Source of the DNA: JAKRSD01 sp964473995
GTDB taxonomy: Bacteria; Bacteroidota; Bacteroidia; CAIKAF01
Direction of reading: 5' to 3'
NCBI GenBank assembly: GCA_964473995.1
Contig: CAYYRB010000052.1
Span: 1 to 17,728 of the forward strand
DNA: 17,728 nt
Translations under genes and position numbers: made by a program
In this document: one piece after another, positions 7,780-14,558 of the stretch
Position numbering within the stretch: the stretch's first letter is position 1
Layout: each line of letters starts with the position of its first letter
Notes under the pieces: model-generated
What the model was told of the DNA's origin: nothing
Databases searched by the model: none
Seen by the model: the letters and a program-made list of their open reading frames with translations, nothing else

Positions 7780-7811
7780 AAAAAAGGGCTACCTGACGGC
7801 AGCCCTTTTTT
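7780..7811. terminator. Bidirectional intrinsic terminator between convergent genes
   Basis: The 10-base stem AAAAAGGGCT (7781-7790) pairs perfectly with 7801-7810, with an outer A-T pair and a further CC/GG pair inside the loop. The stem's A-run and T-run supply a U-tract on both strands. It ends the M28 peptidase transcript on + and the T9SS cargo transcript on -. Confidence 0.85.
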
Positions 7812-7829
7812 AGGATGTTTTGGCGAAAA

Positions 7830-10244
7830 TTATTTAATAATCAGTTTCCTGAAGAATTTGTTTTTGCCTGCGGTAAATCGAAGCATGTAGGTGCCTGGTG
7901 CTGCATACTCCAAATACAGCGTAGTGTTGGAAATGCTGTTATTCATTACTATGTTTTTTGAATAGACCAGTTTACCGTTTATATCAAGAATTTCAACCAA
8001 TGCATCTCCGGCGTGTTTTATATCAGACGTGAATACAAAGACCCCGTTGCTGGGGTTGGGATAGGTATTGATGACATCGCCTTCCTCTGTTTCTGCCTCT
8101 GAAACGGAGGCATTGGTGGTAACGGTAACGGTAACACTGGTTTCACACCCGTTATCATCTGTGATGGAAACGGTGTAAGAACCTCCTGTCAAGCCCGTAG
8201 CGTCTGAAGCATTTCCTCCTGAAGGAGACCAGCTGTATAAATAAGGAGCTACACCTCCGCTGGCTGTTGCGCTGGCCGTGCCATCTGCACATCCAGGGCA
8301 AGACTCGGGAGTAGAGCTGGCAGAAGCAGTAAGTTCAGAGGGTGAAGTAATTTCAACAGGACCGGCCGTAAGGATACATCCATTATCATCTGTGACCACC
8401 ACAGAGTAGGAACCGGCAACATCCGTGATAGATGTGGTGCTTTCTCCGTTAGACCATAGATAAGTATACGGAGCGGCTCCTCCTGTCGCTTCTACACTTG
8501 CGGTCCCCTCGTCACCAAAACAATCAACCGCACTACCGTTTATGGCTACTAGCGTCGGGCCATTTTGGTTATTAACGGTGTAATTATACACTTGTGTACA
8601 AAGCAAATCTGTATTCGTGACCGTAACGGCGTATTGGGCAGCACTCAGGTTTGAGGCCGTTGCCGTAATTTGTCCGTCAGACCAGGCGAAAGTATAATTT
8701 CCTGTCCCGACGGTGAGCTCAATACTTCCATCCGCATTTCCGCAGGCGGCATCAGTAACGGTGGAGTTCGTAACCAAATTAGCGGGACAAGATGGCAGAA
8801 TAGTTGGTCGTATAACGTATGGCTTACTGAAGTTTGCACCAAAATCTTCGTTATTTGCCCAACCCGCTATGGGGCTTGTTGGCCAGTCAACCCAAGTTCG
8901 TTCGGCAGTAAAAATTTCATTCGTTTGGCCTATAGCCAGGGTAGAGTCAAATTCGATGGCAGTAATGGCATAACGGCCCGGTGCAAGTTCGAAAGGACCT
9001 TGGTTTATAGGCATTATGTAATAATCGGCAGAATCGTCAGGGTAAATTAGCGTGTCTGTTAATGCAATAATTTGGTTCGGCACATTTGCCGCCATATTCC
9101 ACACGGCAACAGCCATTCGTTTTCCGGTATACCCGCGCGTGAAATACACGCCCACTTCGGATATGCGTGCTGTATTATTGATGATAAAGTCCTGGCCAAG
9201 ATAGCCCCCATTTCCGGCACCAATGCCTAAACTCCCGGTAACAACTCCATTATCACGGGCATATGTTGTTTCTGTGATGGTGAGTGTACGGGTAACGGTA
9301 TCATTGGTTAATACTTGGTCTGCTTCGCTTGCATCAACAAACAGTTTCACCGTGTAGTTTTGTGCCACGGCAGGCGGGGTCCAGGCCGGGATGGTAAGCG
9401 CCGACGTTGCCGAGGGCGCCAAACTGGCTAATGGGCTTGAACTTGCCGTATGAACCAATGTTTGTGTTTGGTCATATATATTGGCAGTAAGCGTTACGTT
9501 CGAGAGATTTTGAACACCCGAGTTTTTTACGGTTCCTCCAAGGTTTACCGGGGCAACTTGCGAAGAAGGAATTTGGGTGTATTCGGTTAAGGAATTGACG
9601 TTTAATAATTGGGCATCAAAGTTTAAAATCTGCTCCACTTTTATATCATCAATCAAAAGAATAAATTTATCGTTAGAATTATTTCTGAATCCGATATATA
9701 CAGATTGTCCGGCGTATGGGTTTAATGACACATTCCGCGATGTCCAAGTGGTGTTTTCGGCAACCGTGCTGAATAAAACCGTTGAGTTGGTGATCTGGTT
9801 TCCAATAACTCCTGTTCCACCTGTAGGCGCATTGGGCGCAACCATAATACGTACTTCATACCCATCAGGATATTGAGGATCATAGGTTACGGCATTCCAA
9901 CTCAGCTGTGAGTTTGCAGGAAGCGGACCGATTAAAGGAGTCCACATCCAATCATTTGCCTGTCCCGCGGGAACATACCAGGATGTGGAAAATGCGGCTG
10001 AATCGGTGGTATTGTTTGAAAAATCTTCCCTTCGTTCCCAAGCTTCATTTACATAAGCTACTGCAGGGTCGGGTGTGCGGTTGTCTACATTACGCAATAA
10101 AAATCCAGGTGCAAAGTTGTAATTTCCGGGTCCGCCGGAAGTAGTACCTGAGATAAAATCAAAAGTTTGATTGAACAATACCTGTGCATTTGAGCTCATT
10201 AGGGTACACATCAAACTGATACCGATAAAACTGAATTTTTTCAT
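7830..10244 (-). CDS. T9SS cargo protein with choice-of-anchor J-like, CARDB-like and three SprB-type repeats
   Basis: This is an 804-residue secreted protein. The signal peptide is 1-20 (…MSSNA before QVLF). Residues ~22-205 look like a choice-of-anchor J/MAM-like jelly-roll (NDKFILLIDDIKVE at its end). Residues ~209-325 look like a CARDB/Ig-type adhesion domain, and ~330-480 form another beta-rich region I cannot name. Three SprB-type repeats follow (~495-560, 567-632, 638-708); each has a cysteine near both ends and the last two end in TDDNGC. Residues ~727-804 form a T9SS type A sorting domain (TYPNPSNG, EILDINGKLVY, GTYMLRF, FFRKLIIK). It is therefore predicted to cross the outer membrane by the T9SS and be attached at the surface or released. 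SprB repeats occur in gliding adhesins, but this protein is far smaller than SprB, so motility is not implied. It is preceded by a candidate promoter. Confidence 0.9.
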   Translation of the reverse strand: MKKFSFIGISLMCTLMSSNAQVLFNQTFDFISGTTSGGPGNYNFAPGFLLRNVDNRTPDPAVAYVNEAWERREDFSNNTTDSAAFSTSWYVPAGQANDWMWTPLIGPLPANSQLSWNAVTYDPQYPDGYEVRIMVAPNAPTGGTGVIGNQITNSTVLFSTVAENTTWTSRNVSLNPYAGQSVYIGFRNNSNDKFILLIDDIKVEQILNFDAQLLNVNSLTEYTQIPSSQVAPVNLGGTVKNSGVQNLSNVTLTANIYDQTQTLVHTASSSPLASLAPSATSALTIPAWTPPAVAQNYTVKLFVDASEADQVLTNDTVTRTLTITETTYARDNGVVTGSLGIGAGNGGYLGQDFIINNTARISEVGVYFTRGYTGKRMAVAVWNMAANVPNQIIALTDTLIYPDDSADYYIMPINQGPFELAPGRYAITAIEFDSTLAIGQTNEIFTAERTWVDWPTSPIAGWANNEDFGANFSKPYVIRPTILPSCPANLVTNSTVTDAACGNADGSIELTVGTGNYTFAWSDGQITATASNLSAAQYAVTVTNTDLLCTQVYNYTVNNQNGPTLVAINGSAVDCFGDEGTASVEATGGAAPYTYLWSNGESTTSITDVAGSYSVVVTDDNGCILTAGPVEITSPSELTASASSTPESCPGCADGTASATASGGVAPYLYSWSPSGGNASDATGLTGGSYTVSITDDNGCETSVTVTVTTNASVSEAETEEGDVINTYPNPSNGVFVFTSDIKHAGDALVEILDINGKLVYSKNIVMNNSISNTTLYLEYAAPGTYMLRFTAGKNKFFRKLIIK

Positions 10245-10265
10245 TTAAGGAGTGTTTATTTCGAG

Positions 10266-10297
10266 TAAAGATATTACAATAATTTTATGGCATCCAA
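10266..10297 (-). promoter_or_regulatory. Candidate Bacteroidota promoter for the T9SS cargo gene
   Basis: On the - strand, TTG (10295-10297) is followed after 21 bases by TATCTTTA (10266-10273), seven of eight matches to the -7 consensus TAnnTTTG. It lies about 22 bases before the ATG. The spacing is the same as in the tRNA-Arg promoter in this window. The upstream peptidase gene ends only 74 bases away, so this supports separate transcription of the cargo gene. Confidence 0.45.
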
Positions 10298-10318
10298 GAA
10301 ACCGTGAATATTGGCTCG

Positions 10319-12004
10319 CTAAAGCGAAATGTAGAGCGTTTTTAACTCTCCTTTTCGTTTGATTTCCAGCGTGGTAGTTTCTCCGTTTTTGAATTTGCCC
10401 AACGCCTCTATGTAGCTTTTCATATCCCGGATGGGATATTCCCCCAATCGGATAAGCACATCGCCGGCCTGTACGCCCGCTTTTTGTGCGGGCTTTCCTT
10501 CACTCACCCCGTCTGCTTTTACGCCTTCGCCCTCATACAGGTAATCGGGCACTATGCCCAGGGTTACGCTGAATTTGGGCGCTTTTGTGCTTTCCGTTTC
10601 CTTGGTTTTTACAAAATCCAATTTCCCCTGCGGATCGAGCAGCGTAATCAGATCCACGATAAAATCGGCCACGCGGGCAATTCCTTCCATGTTTACTTTT
10701 TCGGCATCGTCGCCCGGTTTGTGATAATCGGCGTGGGTGCCCGTGAAAAAATGAAGTACCGGAATATTTTTCAGGTAGAACGAAGTATGGTCGGATGGGC
10801 CCGTTCCGCTTTCGGTAGTTTTAAAGGTCAGCCGGCCTCCCTTTACGGCATTCAGGTTATTGCCCCACATGGATGAAGTTCCCGCAGCATTGATCAGTAT
10901 CCGGTCTTGTTCTAAGCGGCCTACCATGTCCAGATTGAGCATGTAATTCGCTTTGGCGGGGTCGAAAAGCGAGGATTTTACAAAATCGTTTGATCCCAGC
11001 AGACCCTTCTCTTCTGCGGAAAAAGCCACCAACACATAGTTGTTGTTTTTCGGTCCTTTTTTGGCCAGATATTTTCCCAATTCAATGAGTGCGGCTGTGC
11101 CCGAGGCATTGTCATCGGCCCCGTTATGTATCGCCTGGTCTCCTTTATGCAGTGAGCCTTCTCCGCCCCAGCCCAGGTGGTCGTAGTGGGCTCCGATGAA
11201 GACCTGGTAAGGGGCGCGGTTGTCAATGAATCCGATCACGTTTTTTCCGCTTCCCATCACCCGGTTTATTTTTACGGATATACTCACCCCGGTGGCGCTC
11301 CCGTTGCGCAGCATATCCGCGGCTTTTCCCGTGGCATAGAGACAGGGTATGCTTTCCGCTCTCACCGATTTGGAGAATTCTTTTCCGGGAGTTTCTATTT
11401 CGTTTTTTGTGTCTATGAAAATGACGGCTGCCGCTCCTGATTCAACGGCCTTTTTCACTTTGGCTTCCGGACTGGAATGCTTGATGTGGGCAGAGTGGGG
11501 ATGTATTCCGTCCGGGCTGCCTAATTCGATGACGAAGATTTTTCCCTTCAGTGATTCGGCGTTGCTGTTTTGATAATCGTCGTAGCCTTTTTCGGGGTTG
11601 CTGATGCCGTAATTTAGATAAACAGCGCCGGAATACAGTTTCCCTTCGGCGGAGTAGGATAGGGGCCAAAAATCTGAATTCAGGGAATAGGGAGTTCCGT
11701 TGATGAGCAGTGCGCAGGAGGTATCCGCTTCTATGCGGTCCGTAAACCGAAATTCCCGGTACCAGCTTCCGTTTTCGCCACCCGGTCGTATATCGGTTTT
11801 CTTCCACCGGGATACGATGTAATCCGCTGCCATGGCCTCGCCGGCCGTACCGGGATAGCGGCCTTCCAATTTGTCGGAGGCCAGGAAAAAGACATGGTTT
11901 TTAATGGCCTTGATTTCTTTTTTTCCGAAGTATTGACCAAAACCATATCGACCGAAAACCAAAAGTATTGCCGATAAAAATAGTCGGATTCGCATGGCAT
12001 TCAT
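10319..12004 (-). CDS. Secreted M28 zinc peptidase with PA insert and C-terminal PDZ domain
   Basis: This is a 561-residue exported metallopeptidase. The signal peptide is ~1-23 (RLFLSAILLVFGRYGFG). A second ATG at codon 4 is an equally possible start. A protease-associated (PA)-like domain lies at ~110-250, inserted ahead of the M28 core (~253-455). The zinc site is complete: His273 (GAHYDHLG), bridging Asp298 (GADDNASG), Glu331/Glu332 (SAEEKG), Asp359 (NLDMVGR) and His428 (DYHKPGDD). Residues ~480-561 form a PDZ domain (AGVQAGDVLIRLGEYPI), which probably helps bind substrate C-termini. It has no sorting domain, so a periplasmic aminopeptidase is likely. It is only distantly similar to the M28 protein at 6365-7753. 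A hairpin terminator isolates it from the small gene upstream on the same strand. Confidence 0.93.
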   Translation of the reverse strand: MNAMRIRLFLSAILLVFGRYGFGQYFGKKEIKAIKNHVFFLASDKLEGRYPGTAGEAMAADYIVSRWKKTDIRPGGENGSWYREFRFTDRIEADTSCALLINGTPYSLNSDFWPLSYSAEGKLYSGAVYLNYGISNPEKGYDDYQNSNAESLKGKIFVIELGSPDGIHPHSAHIKHSSPEAKVKKAVESGAAAVIFIDTKNEIETPGKEFSKSVRAESIPCLYATGKAADMLRNGSATGVSISVKINRVMGSGKNVIGFIDNRAPYQVFIGAHYDHLGWGGEGSLHKGDQAIHNGADDNASGTAALIELGKYLAKKGPKNNNYVLVAFSAEEKGLLGSNDFVKSSLFDPAKANYMLNLDMVGRLEQDRILINAAGTSSMWGNNLNAVKGGRLTFKTTESGTGPSDHTSFYLKNIPVLHFFTGTHADYHKPGDDAEKVNMEGIARVADFIVDLITLLDPQGKLDFVKTKETESTKAPKFSVTLGIVPDYLYEGEGVKADGVSEGKPAQKAGVQAGDVLIRLGEYPIRDMKSYIEALGKFKNGETTTLEIKRKGELKTLYISL

Positions 12005-12084
12005 TTTTTTACGAAAGTACGGGATATGCCGGGGATGGAGAATACCTAATGATGGCGAATTTTAAGCCCGTAGGAAAACAAAAA

Positions 12085-12115
12085 AAGACCGACTCCAAGG
12101 CAAGGAGGCGGTCTT
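12085..12115 (-). terminator. Intrinsic terminator downstream of the DUF6341-like gene
   Basis: The stem AAGACCG (12085-12091) pairs with 12109-12115, an A/G mismatch follows, then CTCC pairs with GGAG around the loop AAGGCAA. On the - strand the hairpin is followed by a T-run (complement of 12078-12086). It ends the transcript of the small gene 25 bases after its stop. Confidence 0.8.
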
Positions 12116-12139
12116 AAAACAGAATGAAATTAAAAATGC

Positions 12140-12298
12140 TTATTCTTCTTTGGGGTGGCGGAGCATCTGAATCATCCACCAAATCGTAAGGGCCGAAATG
12201 GCAAAAATCATAAACCAGTTGAAACGCATACCCAACCAGGTGAGTCCCTGAAAAGACCATTGAAAGAAGTCTGCCAAACCGTTAAATAACCAATCCAT
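12140..12298 (-). CDS. Small membrane protein, DUF6341-like (52 aa)
   Basis: This 52-residue reading frame starts MDWLFNGLADFF and ends WWMIQMLRHPKEE. It has an amphipathic aromatic N-terminus, one clear membrane segment (~28-45, NWFMIFAISALTIWWMI) and a short charged tail. The pattern NW-hydrophobic-WWMIQ/L recalls the Bacteroidota DUF6341 family, whose genes I recall lying beside DUF6427 genes. Here a DUF6427-like gene lies divergently 117 bases away. A strong terminator just after the stop and the tryptophan-rich composition support a real gene. Function is unknown. I am confident that it is a gene and less sure of the family name. Confidence 0.78.
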   Translation of the reverse strand: MDWLFNGLADFFQWSFQGLTWLGMRFNWFMIFAISALTIWWMIQMLRHPKEE

Positions 12299-12415
12299 AA
12301 CGTGAGATAAGTTTCAATTAGGCCTCAAATGTAAAAAGTTTCTTTGTGTTCAGGAAAAAGAACCAAAAAATTGCATCCCTGCATTCGGGCCTAATTTGTT
12401 TCTTTGTGCCCGGTG

Positions 12416-13420
12416 ATGGTTGATGCGCTTCATAGAAATAAGGACCTTTCGGTAGTCGTTTCGCTGCTTCTGCTTTTGCTTTTCCGTGTGGAGCATTTTT
12501 TTGTCAGCGCTGTCGAAACCCAATCTTCGGGCCTCCTTTTTTCTTTGTTGCCTACCGAAACCTTGCCTCTTTTTTGGCAGGCCGCATTGAACATGCTTTT
12601 GTCTGCTGCGGTCATTTTGCTTTTTGATCAGCTGTTGATTCAGTTTAATCTGGGCACCGGCATTTCCGGTTTGCCGGTATTTTTTTTCACGCTGTTTCTG
12701 GGTTTGCACCCTTCGTTCGGAAGTCTTTCCGGCGCCCTTTTCGGAATGCTGTTTGTTGTGTTGGCTTTCCGTGCCCTGTTGACCAATTTTTCGGAACAGA
12801 AAGGGCAGATCAACGCCTATGTGTTTGGTTTTCTTATGGGACTGAGCGTACTTTTTTACGCGCCTTTTTTAGCGCTCCTTCCGTTTTCGGTGGCGGCTCT
12901 TTTTATCATGAAACCCGCTACGCGCAAAGAATTTTTTGCCCTGCTTTTTGGTCTGGGTATGCCCGCGGGTCTTACTTTTTGGATTTTTTTTCTCTTGGGT
13001 TATCATCGCTATGTGTGGCCCTATCCCGGTTATGCAGACCTTCACGACTTTTTTCGACCTGTTCGTTTTTATGTTGCTTTTTGGGTTTTTTGCGGCCTGG
13101 TATTCATTCTTTTCGGGGCGGCTTTTTTGGGAATGCTACGGCAGCTGCCTACGCTGAAAATCGTTACCCGGCGGTTTTATTCCGTGTTGATGTTGTTGCC
13201 GCTGTTCCTTTTTTTGGCAGCACCTCTGTCTACCCTGGCCTCCGCATTGGTTTTTTTGCCTGCTGCGTTTGCCTTTTCGGTGTTGATGAGCCATTTTATG
13301 CCGGGCCTTAAAAATCCTGGTATCGTGCGGTTGGTGATGGCGGCGTTGGTGATCGTCATCCTGTTGGGCCGTTTTCACTATTATTTTGGCGATGCATTTA
13401 CGTTTAAATTGGTAAATTAG
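12416..13420 (+). CDS. Polytopic membrane protein, DUF6427-like
   Basis: This ~334-residue integral membrane protein has roughly nine or ten hydrophobic segments spread over its whole length, short polar loops (FSEQKGQ, KPATRKEF, RPVRFY) and no signal peptide. It resembles the DUF6427 family of Bacteroidota, for which no reaction is established. The ATG at 12416 gives MVDALHRNKDLS before the first helix; an in-frame TTG 12 bases upstream is also possible. It is followed after 24 bases by purQ on the same strand, so the two are probably co-transcribed. The DUF6341-like gene lies upstream in the opposite direction. A transport or glycan-lipid role could be guessed, but nothing in the sequence shows one. 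Confidence 0.85.
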   Translation: MVDALHRNKDLSVVVSLLLLLLFRVEHFFVSAVETQSSGLLFSLLPTETLPLFWQAALNMLLSAAVILLFDQLLIQFNLGTGISGLPVFFFTLFLGLHPSFGSLSGALFGMLFVVLAFRALLTNFSEQKGQINAYVFGFLMGLSVLFYAPFLALLPFSVAALFIMKPATRKEFFALLFGLGMPAGLTFWIFFLLGYHRYVWPYPGYADLHDFFRPVRFYVAFWVFCGLVFILFGAAFLGMLRQLPTLKIVTRRFYSVLMLLPLFLFLAAPLSTLASALVFLPAAFAFSVLMSHFMPGLKNPGIVRLVMAALVIVILLGRFHYYFGDAFTFKLVN

Positions 13421-13444
13421 CCGTCTCAAAATCCCATCAAAAAC

Positions 13445-14137
13445 ATGAAGTTTGGTGTCATTACGTTTCCCGGTTCCAATTGCGACCACGATTTGTTGTA
13501 TTGTCTGGAAAAAATTTCGGGAAGGAAACCGGTGAATTTATGGCATAAAGACCAGGATTTGCAGGGCTGCGACATGGTATTCTGTCCCGGAGGATTTTCC
13601 TACGGTGATTATTTGCGCTCGGGCGCCATCGCGCGCTTTTCGCCCATCATGAAGGAGGTGATGGCTTTCGCGGCCAAGGGTGGATATGTGATGGGTATCT
13701 GCAACGGGTTTCAGATTCTTACCGAGGCGGGCTTGCTGGAGGGCGCTTTGCTGCACAACAATTCCCGTCAGTTTATCTGTAAGAATGTGTTTCTGCGCAC
13801 GGAAACGTCTGATTCATTGGTGACACGCGGAATAGAGCGGGGAACCGTATTAAAAATACCCATTGCCCATGGAGAGGGCAAGTTTTTCTGTGATGCGGAT
13901 ACCCTGAAGCGTTTGCAGGATGAGGACCGTGTTTTGTTCCGTTACTGCGACGAGCATGGCGTGAGTACGCCCGAGTCGAACCCGAACGGAGCTTTGGATC
14001 ATATTGCGGGCATTGCCAATCAGGGTCGTAATGTATTTGGGATGATGCCACATCCGGAGCGCGCCTGGGCCGATTATCTCTCCAATACCGACGGACGTGC
14101 CCTCTTTGAGAGCATCCTGATGGAAGTAATGGCCTGA
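13445..14137 (+). CDS. purQ: Phosphoribosylformylglycinamidine synthase subunit PurQ
   Basis: This 230-residue glutaminase subunit of FGAM synthase supplies ammonia to PurL for the fourth step of purine synthesis. Visible features are the N-terminal FPGSNCDHD (8-16), the oxyanion region CPGGFSYGDYLRSGAIA (47-63), the nucleophile Cys86 in GICNGFQ, the PurQ-typical PIAHGEGKF (139-147) and the His203/Glu205 pair in MPHPERAW. The triad is complete and length is typical. A separate PurQ means the organism uses the three-part PurL/PurQ/PurS enzyme, not the long fused PurL; no purL or purS is in the window. It lies 24 bases after the DUF6427-like gene. No terminator follows directly, but a two-way hairpin lies at 14303-14338. 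Confidence 0.97.
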   Translation: MKFGVITFPGSNCDHDLLYCLEKISGRKPVNLWHKDQDLQGCDMVFCPGGFSYGDYLRSGAIARFSPIMKEVMAFAAKGGYVMGICNGFQILTEAGLLEGALLHNNSRQFICKNVFLRTETSDSLVTRGIERGTVLKIPIAHGEGKFFCDADTLKRLQDEDRVLFRYCDEHGVSTPESNPNGALDHIAGIANQGRNVFGMMPHPERAWADYLSNTDGRALFESILMEVMA

Positions 14138-14302
14138 GGGCCGAATTGATTTGTATCCTGGTCTAACTGGCATCAGGTTTATTTGCAGATCATTTTTTAA
14201 ATACATTCCTAAAGCAATTTGTAATTACAAGCCGTTTATTTGGCGTTCCTGGTTCTGGGAGTTTCTTCAAGAAAAACGGTGCAGTTTGTGTGTGTATTTT
14301 CA

Positions 14303-14338
14303 CAAAAAAAAGCGTCTGTTTTTACAGACGCTTTTTTC
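14303..14338. terminator. Bidirectional terminator between purQ and tRNA-Arg
   Basis: AGCGTCTGT (14311-14319) pairs perfectly with ACAGACGCT (14324-14332) around a TTTT loop, flanked by eight A's on the left and six or seven T's on the right. On the - strand it lies only five bases after the tRNA 3' end, so it ends the tRNA transcript. On + it can end the purQ transcript. The 165 bases between the purQ stop and this hairpin show no gene or other structure I can support. Confidence 0.87.
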
Positions 14339-14342
14339 TACG

Positions 14343-14414
14343 TGCACCCGAAGGGACTCGAACCCCTATCACAAGAACCGGAATCTTGCATTCTATCCGT
14401 TGAACTACGGGTGC
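14343..14414 (-). tRNA. tRNA-Arg (anticodon CCG)
   Basis: The 72-nt - strand transcript folds as a full cloverleaf: acceptor GCACCCG/CGGGUGC with discriminator A, D stem GUUC/GAAU, anticodon stem CAAGA/UCUUG with loop UUCCGGU, four-base variable loop, and T stem AGGGG/CCCUU with loop UUCGAGU. The anticodon CCG reads the arginine codon CGG. The 3' CCA is not encoded (the next bases are CG), so it must be added afterwards. A promoter directly upstream and a terminator directly downstream make it a single-gene transcript. Confidence 0.96.
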
Positions 14415-14422
14415 GGAGCGTG

Positions 14423-14454
14423 CAAAGGTAATCATTTCGCTAAAACCGCCGCAA
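14423..14454 (-). promoter_or_regulatory. Bacteroidota-type promoter of tRNA-Arg
   Basis: On the - strand, TTG (14452-14454) is followed after 21 bases by TACCTTTG (14423-14430), a perfect match to the Bacteroidota -7 consensus TAnnTTTG. It ends eight bases before the mature tRNA 5' end, so transcription should start almost at the tRNA itself. Confidence 0.68.
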
Positions 14455-14558
14455 GCCGCCCCAAATTCCCCAAGCCCGCCCCCGCGCGACTCTCCCGTTT
14501 TTTTGGCCGGAGTCCGAATATATGGCGCAAGAATCCGTTATTTGCAATACCATTTTGT

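Noticed and set aside
12350..13489. Long antisense frames rich in Lys/Gln/Arg opposite the DUF6427-like gene
   Set aside because: They are shadows of T-rich membrane-protein codons; low-complexity basic composition and no domain.
14151..14558. Upstream extension of the porZ frame from 14151
   Set aside because: The frame is open by chance through the terminator and the antisense tRNA. A clear signal peptide begins at the ATG at 14559.
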